Assembly: GCA_014898415.1 (NCBI GenBank)
Contig: RCTD01000005.1
Span: 1,798,001-1,862,000, forward strand
Direction: 5' to 3'
DNA from: Stromatinia cepivora
Lineage: Eukaryota; Ascomycota; Leotiomycetes; Helotiales; Sclerotiniaceae
DNA: 64,000 nt
Positions 1-10,020 of this stretch are shown in pieces. Made by a program: the position numbers and the translations under genes. Within the stretch, counting starts at the first letter, position 1, and the number at the start of each line of letters is the position of its first letter. Below the pieces are notes generated by a model, which saw only the letters and a program-made list of their open reading frames with translations, was not told where the DNA came from and made no database searches.

Positions 1-958
1 CACCAAAAGTTCACAAATCATCTCGGCCTCCACAAGCTGCGGACTATGCCCGGTATCCACATCCCTCACAATCCAATCTACCCCCGTTCCCCGCAGAAAC
101 AAATCCTGATAATCAAGCGGAATTCCCGTATCCTTAAGCGTCCTCGCAAAAGCAATTCTCCCTTTAAAAGCCTCTTGATCCCACGATGCACGCGGATACG
201 CACTATGCCACGATGCGGAACTGGGACAGAGGGTTGACATGATGATGGCGTCTTGGAAGAGCGGGGGTGTTACGTCGTTGTAGAGGGATGGACCGGGATC
301 ATCGCATGTGAGGATTCCGTTGGGTTTCTGTGTGTTGGTTTTGTGTTAGAAGAGGATTAATAGAATGATGAGATGTAGAGATGAAGAGATGGGGGGTATA
401 TGAAACGCACATCCGGTGTAATATGAGGTGGTAATGATCCACCAAGTGCAGTAACAATATCCCCTCCATCACCCCCTTTCATCAAGAGTGATGCAATGTA
501 TATCTGTCCTAAAACAGAAGTATTTTTACCAGCTGCCTTGCGATCTTTTTTGCCTAGACCGTATGCGGCTGCGCTTCCTGGTACACCACTATTTGATCAT
601 TCAAATTAGCATTTTTCTCATCTCCACCATCTCCACCATCTATCTCTTCGCAAATCTTCCCGTAAATCCAAGGCCCCCTACAAAAATTAAACATAAATAC
701 CTATAAGAATGCATAATCATAACTACATCATGACCTTCAGTATCTAAAATCGGTAATAACATATGTTCCCCCACATACCCGGCATCATCTTTCGCCGTCA
801 CATCCTTAGCCGCAAGTCCTGGTCCTGTACTGGGGAATGGCCGAGTAGACGGGATGGCCTCGGGTGAGGAGGAGATGCATTAGCAGTCCATAGTGGGCGG
901 GGGATTGCGAGGCTCCTGGTACCAGTACGAATACTGTTTTGGAAGGGGGACGGGGCAT
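1..958 (-). CDS. alpha/beta hydrolase, 5' part, with a one-base frameshift; C-terminus outside the window
   Basis: Three exons on the minus strand: 958-701, 588-411 and 327 to the window edge, with GT-AG introns 700-589 and 410-328. The translation is typical of the fungal alpha/beta hydrolase fold family (AB_hydrolase_1, salicylate-esterase/methylesterase-like): an N-terminal VFVLVPGASQSPAHYG strand and oxyanion loop, a nucleophile-elbow region HSYSGVPGSAAAYGL, and later SLYNDV and DWIVRDVDTGHSPQL, which carries the likely catalytic His. In exon 1 the frame breaks near 829-836 at a run of four C (minus strand). One C fewer would join the two conserved halves, and the downstream splice phases agree with a +1 indel. 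Either the gene is broken or the base is a sequencing error. The substrate cannot be inferred. The ATG at 958 starts the conserved first strand. Confidence 0.8.
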
Positions 959-2931
959 TATGTTTGGGGTGGATAGATTGCCGGGGTTTGAGATTGGGTG
1001 GAATTAAGGGGACTTGTCAATAGCTAAGACGGAAAGTGAGAGGAGCAAACCTAATTTCGAATAAAAGGAACTTTGAAGGGAGAAGAACAAAACACGGCTT
1101 TTATTTTCTGGCACTTGCGCGTCAATATCTTTCATCCATATTTTATCCTATCTGCTCCCTACCAACCAACCAACCAACCAACCGTTGTAATAGAACTAAA
1201 ATTCATATACCCCATGATTATAGTGATGACAGGTTGGAGGGTTAAAAGGTCAATAATACGTAATAATTCACGGCACAGTAGATATATTCCACACCGTTTG
1301 GGCATCGTACATACTATTTGTTGGGGGCGTAGAAGTCGTCGTAAATTACATCAAAGTGTAATACCTATCAGTACAAGATATATGTAGAACTTCTGTATTT
1401 TGGTAGCCCAGTTCATCAGTAACTTCTGTGGAGCTTCTTGAATCATTGAAAAATAAAACCTCAGCAAAAAGATCCATATTCTCAAAGATATCAACTGGTT
1501 TCTTCAAAATACCAGGGGATTGCCAAACTACTGTGATTAGTATAGAATGTCTGGAAACCACCCTAGCTGGGACTGTACTTCTTGCCGAATACGACGGTCG
1601 TTACCGAAGAATATTTACCTGGTTATGGCAGTATGGATTGAGCAGACGTATATACAGTACAATTCCAGTCGAAGCCGGAGAGATCGAAGCCCCAAATCCC
1701 TTTCGAATAGGTGGTGAATTCCCTGATGTGTTTCGATTTGAACCCGGTAGTTTGTTTTCGATGGCTGGAAGTTCACCTTCGGTTTCGATCCGTGAATCTG
1801 TCTTGGAAAGGAGATGGTCAAGAAGGTTGTATATTGCAAAATGGAGACAGCAGCGTTCGGTACTTGTTGAGTGTCTCTGGAAAGATATTCGAGAGGGATT
1901 TGCTGGTCTAGCCAGTCGCCAGATATGATATCGCGTGAAAAGGTTTATTTGGGTTTCGAAAGCCTTGTGATGCAGAGGGTAGGTTTCCAGATTAAATGAA
2001 GTTATCAGGATATGAAGAAATGCCAAATTCGTTCTAGAAATTGAATTAGTTTATTTTCGTAGAGGACAAAAAGATTTTGAGTGGTATATGTATAGTCAAT
2101 TTTTCCTTGGCGTCATTAATTTTTGTAGTGAAACTATGAGCCACCTCACGAGTGATTCTGATTTTAGAAGGATTTAAGTTGCCCGATGTGATGGGATGGT
2201 CCATTGTATGTGTGTCAGCAATGGAAGAGTCGCCGAAGACGAAGAGAAATGCAGAAAAGCTGTAGCCGAGAAAGGCTAATAAGAAAAAAGAGAGAATACA
2301 GTGAAGGATGAAGTGAAGCGGATTAAGTTGTAGTATTTTGGGATGAGACGAGTATGCACTGGTTGCCTCGTTCTACAGCTTGTTCTTATACATCGATTGA
2401 TATGCTTCATTGCTGAGGCCTTCGCGCCCCCGAGGAGAACAACAATTACATGCATATTCCGAGAAATAACATAGGTCTATAACAATACCCCAAACTGTCA
2501 AAAGAGTTAGAAGATTATACAGCATGCAACATCAGATAAGAGGGGTTCCGACATATCTTGGAAATTCTGCAATATCCACATGTCGTCCGTCGTTCATAGC
2601 CGCCCGGTCAAGGATAAGAAAACCAGTGAGACGTTCCGCTCTTGCCGAAAGATCAACGCAGAATTTTTATGTTGGGGGGAATACTACCTAGTATTTATAA
2701 GCGAGGTGCAAGTTTGATACAACGTCGCCTGGACAAGAAAGGGGTCCGAAAGCGGGGATGTGAAAAACCCCGGAGCTGAAATCCGTTTCTGGAAGTCTGA
2801 AGGCCATTTTGCTGTCTACAGTATATCTTTGGCCTGCGCCAAATATAATGTGAAAGTCCATGTGCGATTTTTGTAATTTTACTTCCTCATCATTTCCCCA
2901 TCATTTCTTCCCTCCACGTTTTGTGTTCAGA
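959..2931. other. intergenic region, about 2 kb
   Basis: No intact gene is seen. The stretch holds a short (CAAC)n run near 1165-1183, a possible decayed coding remnant at about 1346-2026 (listed separately), and about 0.9 kb of unremarkable AT-rich DNA before the gene that starts at 2932. Confidence 0.5.
1346..2026 (-). pseudogene. possible decayed coding remnant, unrecognised
   Basis: All three minus-strand frames contain protein-like stretches that do not join: for example SGDWLDQQIPLEYLSRD in one frame, a SKGIWGFDLSGFDW stretch in another, and VWQSPGILKKPVDIFENM after an intron-like 3' end (TACTAATCACAG near 1525-1540). A GTAAAT donor-like site lies near 1622. The pattern suggests an old gene with several frame breaks. 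A 166-codon ORF is open on the plus strand over the same bases (1428-1928), so the coding strand is not certain. I do not recognise a family. Confidence 0.2.
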
Positions 2932-4475
2932 ATGATTACTGTTCGTTCAATTATTCAAAAGCTTCAAGCTTATAACGAAGATGATACAATTGAAGACTTA
3001 TTAGATAACTCAGAAGTAAGGAAACAAAAAATACCACAAGAATATAACTAATATATTTTCAAGTTTGTGCAAGAGATTGCAGAATTGATAAAGTTGTTGG
3101 CAAAGGCGAAAACCAATGTATCCGAAATCACACTTAATCAAGAACCCAATCAAAAACTACCAAAAATAGACACGAACAGAGTTTTGAAATCAATTCGAAA
3201 GGTTACGAACATCGAGCTGCCTATTCAAGTTCTGGAAAAATACAGAGAATGCCAGCAATATCCGTTTAAATTCTGGTCCTGGGCAGGAATCCAAGTTGAT
3301 CTTACAGCAGATAAAACCAAACCGATTGATATCTTTTTTTGTGAGACATATGTAGGTATCAGTCGGCTTGAAAATCAGCGTCAATGGGATACCATCATTT
3401 GGAGATTCTTTGTGCTTTTCTTTTACGACCTTGTGAAGATTTCGGGCAGAAAAATTCTCTCGGCATCATTTGAAAACCAGCTTGCTTGCACCATCTCTTC
3501 CACCACGCCATCAATACAGGACACGAAAACAAAAATACGGGAGAACCTCAGGCGCTGGGTTTCTGCTGGATCTCGCTATGCCCAACTATCGAACTCGCTG
3601 GGTTATGGAGCTCCATTTCTATTGCCACTAAGCGTTGCAGATAATACGTGAGTAGCACCTTCTTTCTAAAATCGAAACTTTCTCACATTCTCAGATGGGA
3701 AATAAGATTGCCTCTTAAGGGTCCTATTTACACGAGTACTGTCGAGCATCTTGAATCTAAATCCTTCCGCGAGAAGTCGAAAGAACTTGGTGCGGATGCT
3801 CTTGGAGCGGAGATTCGAGAAGCTATACTCCAACCATTTCGATGGAATCTTTCGACTTTCACACAAAATACGCATTCAAGCTCGTATCGGTATTCGACTT
3901 TCACACAAAATACGCATTCAAGCTCGTATCGGTATTCGACAGATACTGGAGGTAGCACAGGTCTGCGTGGAGAGGGAGGACCAAGTACTTTTCGCAGCAA
4001 TTGCAATTCGATAGATACACTGTTGAATCCAGTGGAGCCTACGCAGGGTCAGCAATCGTCATCGATGGGAAATTCATCACTTCAAATTACCAGTGAAACG
4101 GTGCTCAATGACTGCAGACATAATATGATTGTTGATGAATCATCGGAAATTGGCAGTACAGGGAAAAGGAGACATTTCGAGTCACAGATCGAAGTGCACG
4201 ATCTGTCTAGCAAACGAAGGCGTAATGATTCATTTTCAAGTCCCGATTCATCCCTCCCCCGTTCATCAAGTGGAATCACATATAATCAACAAGGAGGAGC
4301 GATTGAAATTCCTACTCCGGGGAATGCGAATATCGGCCCAGTCCCGTACATAGCAAGAATAGCCCATGTGCACAAGCTTGAGAGTGTTCTTGCTAGCTAC
4401 TTGTTTGAAGGTGTTGATGCAACCTATATGAGATATAAAGAGGGCAGGAGTTTAACCGATACTTGTATGCAATGA
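2932..4475 (+). CDS. uncharacterised protein, three exons, about 482 aa
   Basis: Exons 2932-3015, 3064-3647 and 3696-1 (that is, 3695)-4475. The two short introns, 3016-3063 and 3648-3694, have GTAAGG and GTGAGT donors and keep the frame. The N-terminal two thirds is an ordered-looking region rich in aromatic residues (FWSWAGIQVDLTADK, WRFFVLFFYDLVKISGRK, GYGAPFLLPL), followed by WEIRLPLKGPIY after the second intron. The C-terminal third is Ser/Thr-rich, with a nuclear-localisation-like KRRR and an exact 14-residue tandem duplication. It ends in a short ordered tail near VASYLFEGVDATYMRY. I do not recognise a family. The first ATG could also be at 2860 in the same frame, but 2932 follows a CAG and gives a cleaner N-terminus. 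Confidence 0.6.
3852..3935 (+). repeat. exact 42-bp tandem duplication inside a coding exon
   Basis: Two identical 42-bp copies, 3852-3893 and 3894-3935, begin TCGACTTTCACACAAAATAC. Because 42 is a multiple of three, the duplication adds 14 residues (beginning STFTQNTHSS) in frame to the Ser/Thr-rich tail of the uncharacterised protein. Confidence 0.95.
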
Positions 4476-5770
4476 ACCCAAATTTCGGCTGGGTCGGGTT
4501 CGCTCGTAGCGTATTCAAGATTGTTCTTTAGTATACAGATCAGCGATAGCATAGAAATGTAACAGGGGATGCTCCACCCCTCCCTGAAATATAGGCAGAT
4601 GAGCAAGATAAAGGACGAACTCTGGTACGTTTGTTGAAGACTCGAGATAGGATTGCTCAACTTGACGGACTATCATAGTTAGCGATGCCAGAAAATATAT
4701 ATAAAGTAACATATACCACTTTACAAGCACTTCTTGATATAATTAGGCTGGAGGCTCGAGGTAGTGATGATAGCTTGATGTGGTTGGTGTATTGTTAAAT
4801 TTCGACAGTAGAAGAGGGGTTTAAGACGCAAAAAGACAGCTTATTTTGCGCAAAACAGAGGATTTCGAACCGTGAAATTAGAGACAAGGTTATAATCTGA
4901 TAAAAACAAACAAGTATTGGTATTGGTATTAGTGAAAAATTCACAAGACGCCGAGTAAGAGAAGATTGCGATGTTGTCGAGATGTGAACGTAAGCAGAGA
5001 TTTGGCGGGGTTCATCGTCGGCGATTTGCGATTTGCCTACCCCAAAACCCCAAATACCAACCGACATCAGAACTCGTACTCCACCTACAACATAAATCTC
5101 GTATCGAACAGCGGTGTAGCTGTTACACCTACACCTCTCTTTTGCGATGGCATTTCGGGCTATCTTGAACAGACTATGGCATGGTGGGTTTTGACAAACT
5201 CGATGCTAACACCACAGCTTCACCAGGATTATTGGTAACTTAACAACACCACTAACTTTATATACATCACAACTAATAACTACTGTATACAGAAGAGTGC
5301 ATCGCTCATTATTATAAATCGTCAAGCTAATGCCAAACCCCCGTTTCCCACCCTATAACCCTAAAATCCTTCTGCCAGCCCTCTCCCATCACCACCGCTC
5401 CGTCTATATTGGTACCAGCGTCGCATGCTGGGGATTAGTCGCGACGATTCCGACAGTATACTTTTGCGATTAAACAATTGGGTAACGTGATAATGGAAAA
5501 GAGAGGGCGGCGGACAAGGATTGAAGAGGCATATGGGTGACACTTGGATAAACATTAAGGGGGAATTTGTGAGGGATTTGCTTGGGGAGTGGGGTAGGGG
5601 AAAAATGGAGAGTATGGGAAGGGAGGGAATATCGGAGAGATAAGGCTAAGTTTAATTCCTCCACAATATATCCTCTCCCTCATAACTTTCGATTATCCAT
5701 CTATAGTGGTTCCTCAAACCATCACTACAAATCGACTTACCTCCCCCGGATTATTAGCCACCGGCATCTC

Positions 5771-5876
5771 CTTCTTCTTCTTCTTCTTCTTCTTCTTCTT
5801 CTTCTTCTTCTTCTTCTTCTTCTTCTTCTTCTTCTTCTTCTTCTTCTTCTTCTTCCTCTTCCTCTTCCTCTTCCTC
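5771..5876 (+). repeat. (CTT)n trinucleotide microsatellite
   Basis: About 28 nearly perfect TTC/CTT units run into an imperfect (CTTCCT)n tail. Poly-Leu and poly-Phe ORFs that cross it are artefacts. Confidence 0.95.
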
Positions 5877-6871
5877 CCTTCAGGACTCCTTCTGGTCCCA
5901 CCCCACCACTACCTCCCCCCGCGAATCATAAACCTTCCTGCAATTCCACCTCGACATTCTCTATCACCATATCCTTACCGTCGATAATCTTCTCTCATAT
6001 CTGTATTAGGGAATAGGGAGAAGTAGGCATGGAAATAGGTGTGGTAGGATATTGATATCCAGAATCGGAATACGAGGAATGCTTAAAAGAATGCGAAAGT
6101 ATGACGACTGATGGAAAGTATAACATGCCGATGTGCTGATGGTTGAGCTTTAGTCTGAAGCTAGGATCTCAAACTTGGTTCACTAGGGCAAGCATGCACT
6201 TATGACTGCATAGATTGAAACGGATGAGAGCCTGCAGATGAACATGAAACAGACGAGAGGCAAGAAACTTTAGCCGACCAGCCCGCAACGGGTGTTATTG
6301 GTGAGCCGAGAAGCTTGTGCTGGTAATTTACACCGAGAATTTGATGACACAACGAAAGGGAGAGTATGGCATGAATCCGAGCATATGAATTGAAGATTGA
6401 AGATTGTGCAATCCAAGGACTGGTAAAGCTTGAAGAATACGGTGGATATTCTGAGACGAGCAATTGAGAGGAATAAGTGGTGATTAATTATTAGAGGAAT
6501 AGAATCTATTTGTGGGAGAAGTCTAGGATGGAAATATAGACAGACATGACCGATATCCTAAATTCCCCGACCGATACTCGACGTCAGAACTCGATATAGA
6601 TAGAGACTACTAGTCAATGATACAGAACAATATTTCTATGTCATCAAAAGCAGAAGGAAATAACATTCCTCGCAAAACCCTCAGATCAATCTCGACTTAC
6701 CCGACATGTCTCTCTCTTCCTTCACATCGGGACCTAGAAATAAATAGAGAGATGGGATTTGGAACTCTGCGTGCCCGCGAATCTTATCTCGATCATTCTA
6801 TTTAATTTCCTGTCGCTAATTGGGTCCGAGGTGAGGGTTAGGCATGATTTATTTTTGTAGGTATGCGGAAG

Positions 6872-6892
6872 ATATATATATATATATATATA
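6872..6892 (+). repeat. (AT)n microsatellite
   Basis: About ten perfect AT units in an AT-rich intergenic stretch. Confidence 0.9.
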
Positions 6893-7962
6893 CTCGTAGT
6901 ACGTATTTAGTGTATGAGTGATGTGTGAGTGATTTATGAACGAGTGGGGTTTTGATATAAGAGCTGTGTTGAAAGAAAGATTTGGGTGAGAAGGTTTGAG
7001 AGGTGTTTGATCTGTCGCCGAATTTCAGGGGGTGAGATGAGAGGGTTGTGATTAGCTATTGGGGATGCCGTACTCGAGTGTAAGTATAAAACAGTAATCA
7101 ATTATTGAGATGAATTTATAGAGAAGCTTGCTTATTCATATACCAGTATATTAAGTGTATGGTGGAATCATGAGAAGGTGTATGTAAATGTTGTTGCGTT
7201 CCTGGGATAGGGATGAAACAAGTTAATAATGGATGAGTAAGTTACATTACTTTACTCATATCTTTGACGCACGAATCTTGAGATGCAAATGGATTATCTG
7301 ATTTGATTATTTTTCATTCCAATAACCTTCCAAATGCCTCAATTCCATTCCAAGATAATAACAATAAAGGCCAAAAAAGCCCCAAAATAACAGTATCCCA
7401 AACCTAAAACAGACTTCGTGGGATCATTGACCTCATGAACAATATGGCGCTCGTGGGCATCTATGTCTCAAAATCGGTGAATTGAGATGATACCATGGAT
7501 AATGGTAAGGAGGCTGTGCTGTGACATTAAAAGAGTTCGGGATGTTTTCCTTTGTGCACACCATTCTAAGAGTTGCATATTTTTGGAAACCTTTTATACG
7601 TACCTAGTACTCTAGAACTGTAGAATAAATGACATCTTGGATTCAAGATATTTTGATGGTATTATTGGGACTTGTTGGCAGAGAGACTCTGCGGGCGGGT
7701 TGGTTCTCTGGTTGGCTTGATATTATTTTGGGGCGTTGGTCTAACTCTGTGCAGCACGGATGTCATGATGCATGGGGCGTTGCATGCTGATTGGAATCTT
7801 TTGTATGGTGATGTGATCACTCCATCCGGCTTTTGCAATTTTAAGAGGCTGAAAAGTAGTAAGGCTGGCTTGAGGTTGGAAGATGGCAAGATGGCAAGAC
7901 GGCAAGATGCTAGGTAGAATGGCTGGCGATGTTGACTTGGTTAAGTAGATGATTTGTATTTA

Positions 7963-8472
7963 TTACTTAGGTGTACATAGAAATACCAAGATAAATTGAG
8001 GGGTGTTTATAGTGATATGAGGGACAAGGAACATTTGAGAAAAATACGAGAAAAGTTTAAGAGACATTGCTGGGCTTTTATTGGATGAGATGAGATGAAT
8101 AGTTTGGATCATTTCATTCATGAGTTTATTTATTTTAAAATTTGAGGGTTTTGATAGGCAAATAGTTGAATCCTTTTTGATTTTCAGTACAACAAAACCT
8201 GAAATCACTTCCAAGGTTACCTAATAATAAGTTTTCATTCTTCATGCTGTTTTCAGTAGGTAAAAAAAAGACTCACTCACATACAAATACACGTAATCAT
8301 TGATTAGATTCTCATTCCACATCAAATTCAATTCAACAATGAATAATAATTGCGCAAATTCATGAGAAATATAGATCTCTTTGTAAATATCATCCATGAA
8401 CTCATATCCATTTTGATCCTTTTTAATTCTCCATTTTCGAAAGTTCTCCATGCGCCCAGAGTTTTTCTGCAT
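7963..8472 (-). CDS. doubtful small gene, unrecognised
   Basis: Minus-strand ORF 8472-8242 reads NFRKWRIKKDQNGYEFMDD and continues to ENLINDYVYLYVSE, and a second ORF covers 8214-7963. A GTGAGT donor-like sequence lies near 8275 and a possible acceptor lies between them, so the two could be exons of one gene. The DNA is very AT-rich and no family is recognisable. Random ORFs of this size do occur in such DNA. Confidence 0.15.
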
Positions 8473-8941
8473 ATTTTCCCCTGTTAACTTATTTCAGTTA
8501 ACCATTCAATGTACTTTTGCCCCCGATTTATTTTAACCCCTGGGGTCTTGAATTTAAGAGAAATCCCCATATTCCGAAAGTGATATTCTGGTCTAGCCAA
8601 GAGGAACCTTCTTCAAAGCTATAGTAGAGAGAGAAAGAAGAGGAAAGTAACTGATTGTGGTCGATCGTACGGGAAAGCGGAAACGGATCTTTTATTCTTG
8701 AAAGAAGTCCTTTTGAATTATACCGGTATTCATTCTGATATTATATTCGGTACATTCAATACATAATATCTATTCATAACATAACTCAACTCATACCACT
8801 ATACGAATCGAATCTTAAACATTCCGAACACAACAAGACGGCGGCATACGATACTCTCATCTCATCTTACGCTCAGCCACCTCTGATTAATCACTCTAAA
8901 GATTATACGGAGTACTGGATTGATTACGTTTGGGCAACAAG

Positions 8942-8948
<7 letters not shown>

Positions 8949-8974
<26 letters not shown>
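8949..8974 (+). repeat. (CT)n microsatellite
   Basis: Thirteen CT units about 1.05 kb upstream of the TRP-like gene, in a CT-rich region typical of fungal promoters and leaders. Confidence 0.9.
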
Positions 8975-9108
8975 ACCTGGTGGAAATTCAAGAACTCAAG
9001 GGACTTTCAATCAATCAGTGAAGCTTGGTCAAGCTTGGTCAATCAATTAATTAATGACTGATTTGTTTTCCTTGAATGGTTTTCTATCATCAAGTAAATA
9101 AATAATTG

Positions 9109-9172
9109 ATTGTCATTATCATTGTCATTATCATTATTGATTATTCATTATCATTATCATTATCATTATTGT
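9109..9172 (+). repeat. imperfect (ATTATC)n repeat
   Basis: Hexamer units of CATTAT/CATTGT in two blocks, upstream of the TRP-like gene. Confidence 0.85.
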
Positions 9173-10020
9173 ATTTGTTCTTATTCACAGTATAATATTT
9201 CACGAATTTACGAATATCTAACTGTTTAAGCATACTTCGCATTTTAAAGCTGTAAGGCCTAAATTCATTGGGTATCAGACAGACCCTTCATTCCTCCCCT
9301 AACAACAACTCCTACTCGCCACAATAACCGCTAAAAACGAGAAGGGGGAAAAAAAAAATAACATTCACCTACCGATATCCGTACCTTTAAACCTTGAAAA
9401 CCTACACTACGAACTACTACGCCTCCGCCTCCATCCTCCTCCGCCTCTCCTCCATTTCATTTTACTTTTTTAACCTTTTCTAACAATCACAATTCCCCAA
9501 AAATACCTTCTACTCCTATTCTAATAAACCTCCGAATCGACGACCACCAACAGACCCGGATCCTAAACCTAGTCGTCGACCTCCTTTCGTTATTTCTCTC
9601 AATCTTCGACAAACTCGTCATTTTATCTCTTTCGCAGAGATACATTCCCCTCGTTATTAACAATCCTCGTGAGCTGGATCTACGAAATTACCCACGGTCG
9701 CTAATCATTCCAAGTCTGTCAATGATTCATTAATTGATCTTTGTCGGCCTTTTTGGAGAATTGAAGAAAGAATAGTGGCGAAACAAATCCTAAACACCTA
9801 TTACGATATTTACCAACGCGATCATCAATCGAATTACCCCATCGAAAGAAGGACAGATACAAAGGGGTTGCGATAAAGGAAATATTGAAGGAAGGAAAAT
9901 ACGATTCATAACTTGGTACAAGGTTTCTCTTCGCACAATAAAAGGCTTCGGGGTGTCACGGATTCAAATCTTCTACATTAAAGCCTTCATAGGCTTCTTT
10001 TAATATACGATTTTTGCAAC

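Larger units (their letters stand above)
4476..10020. other. gene-poor region, about 5.5 kb
   Basis: No gene can be supported. The region has several microsatellites (listed separately), AT-rich DNA at about 6500-8600 and, from about 8600, CT-rich sequence that is probably promoter and long 5' leader for the TRP-like gene at 10021. ORFs here are short, and several are artefacts of the trinucleotide repeat. Confidence 0.6.

Noticed and set aside
5582..6016. ORFs with long poly-Leu or poly-Phe
   Set aside because: They read through a CTT microsatellite; the flanks have no gene-like features.
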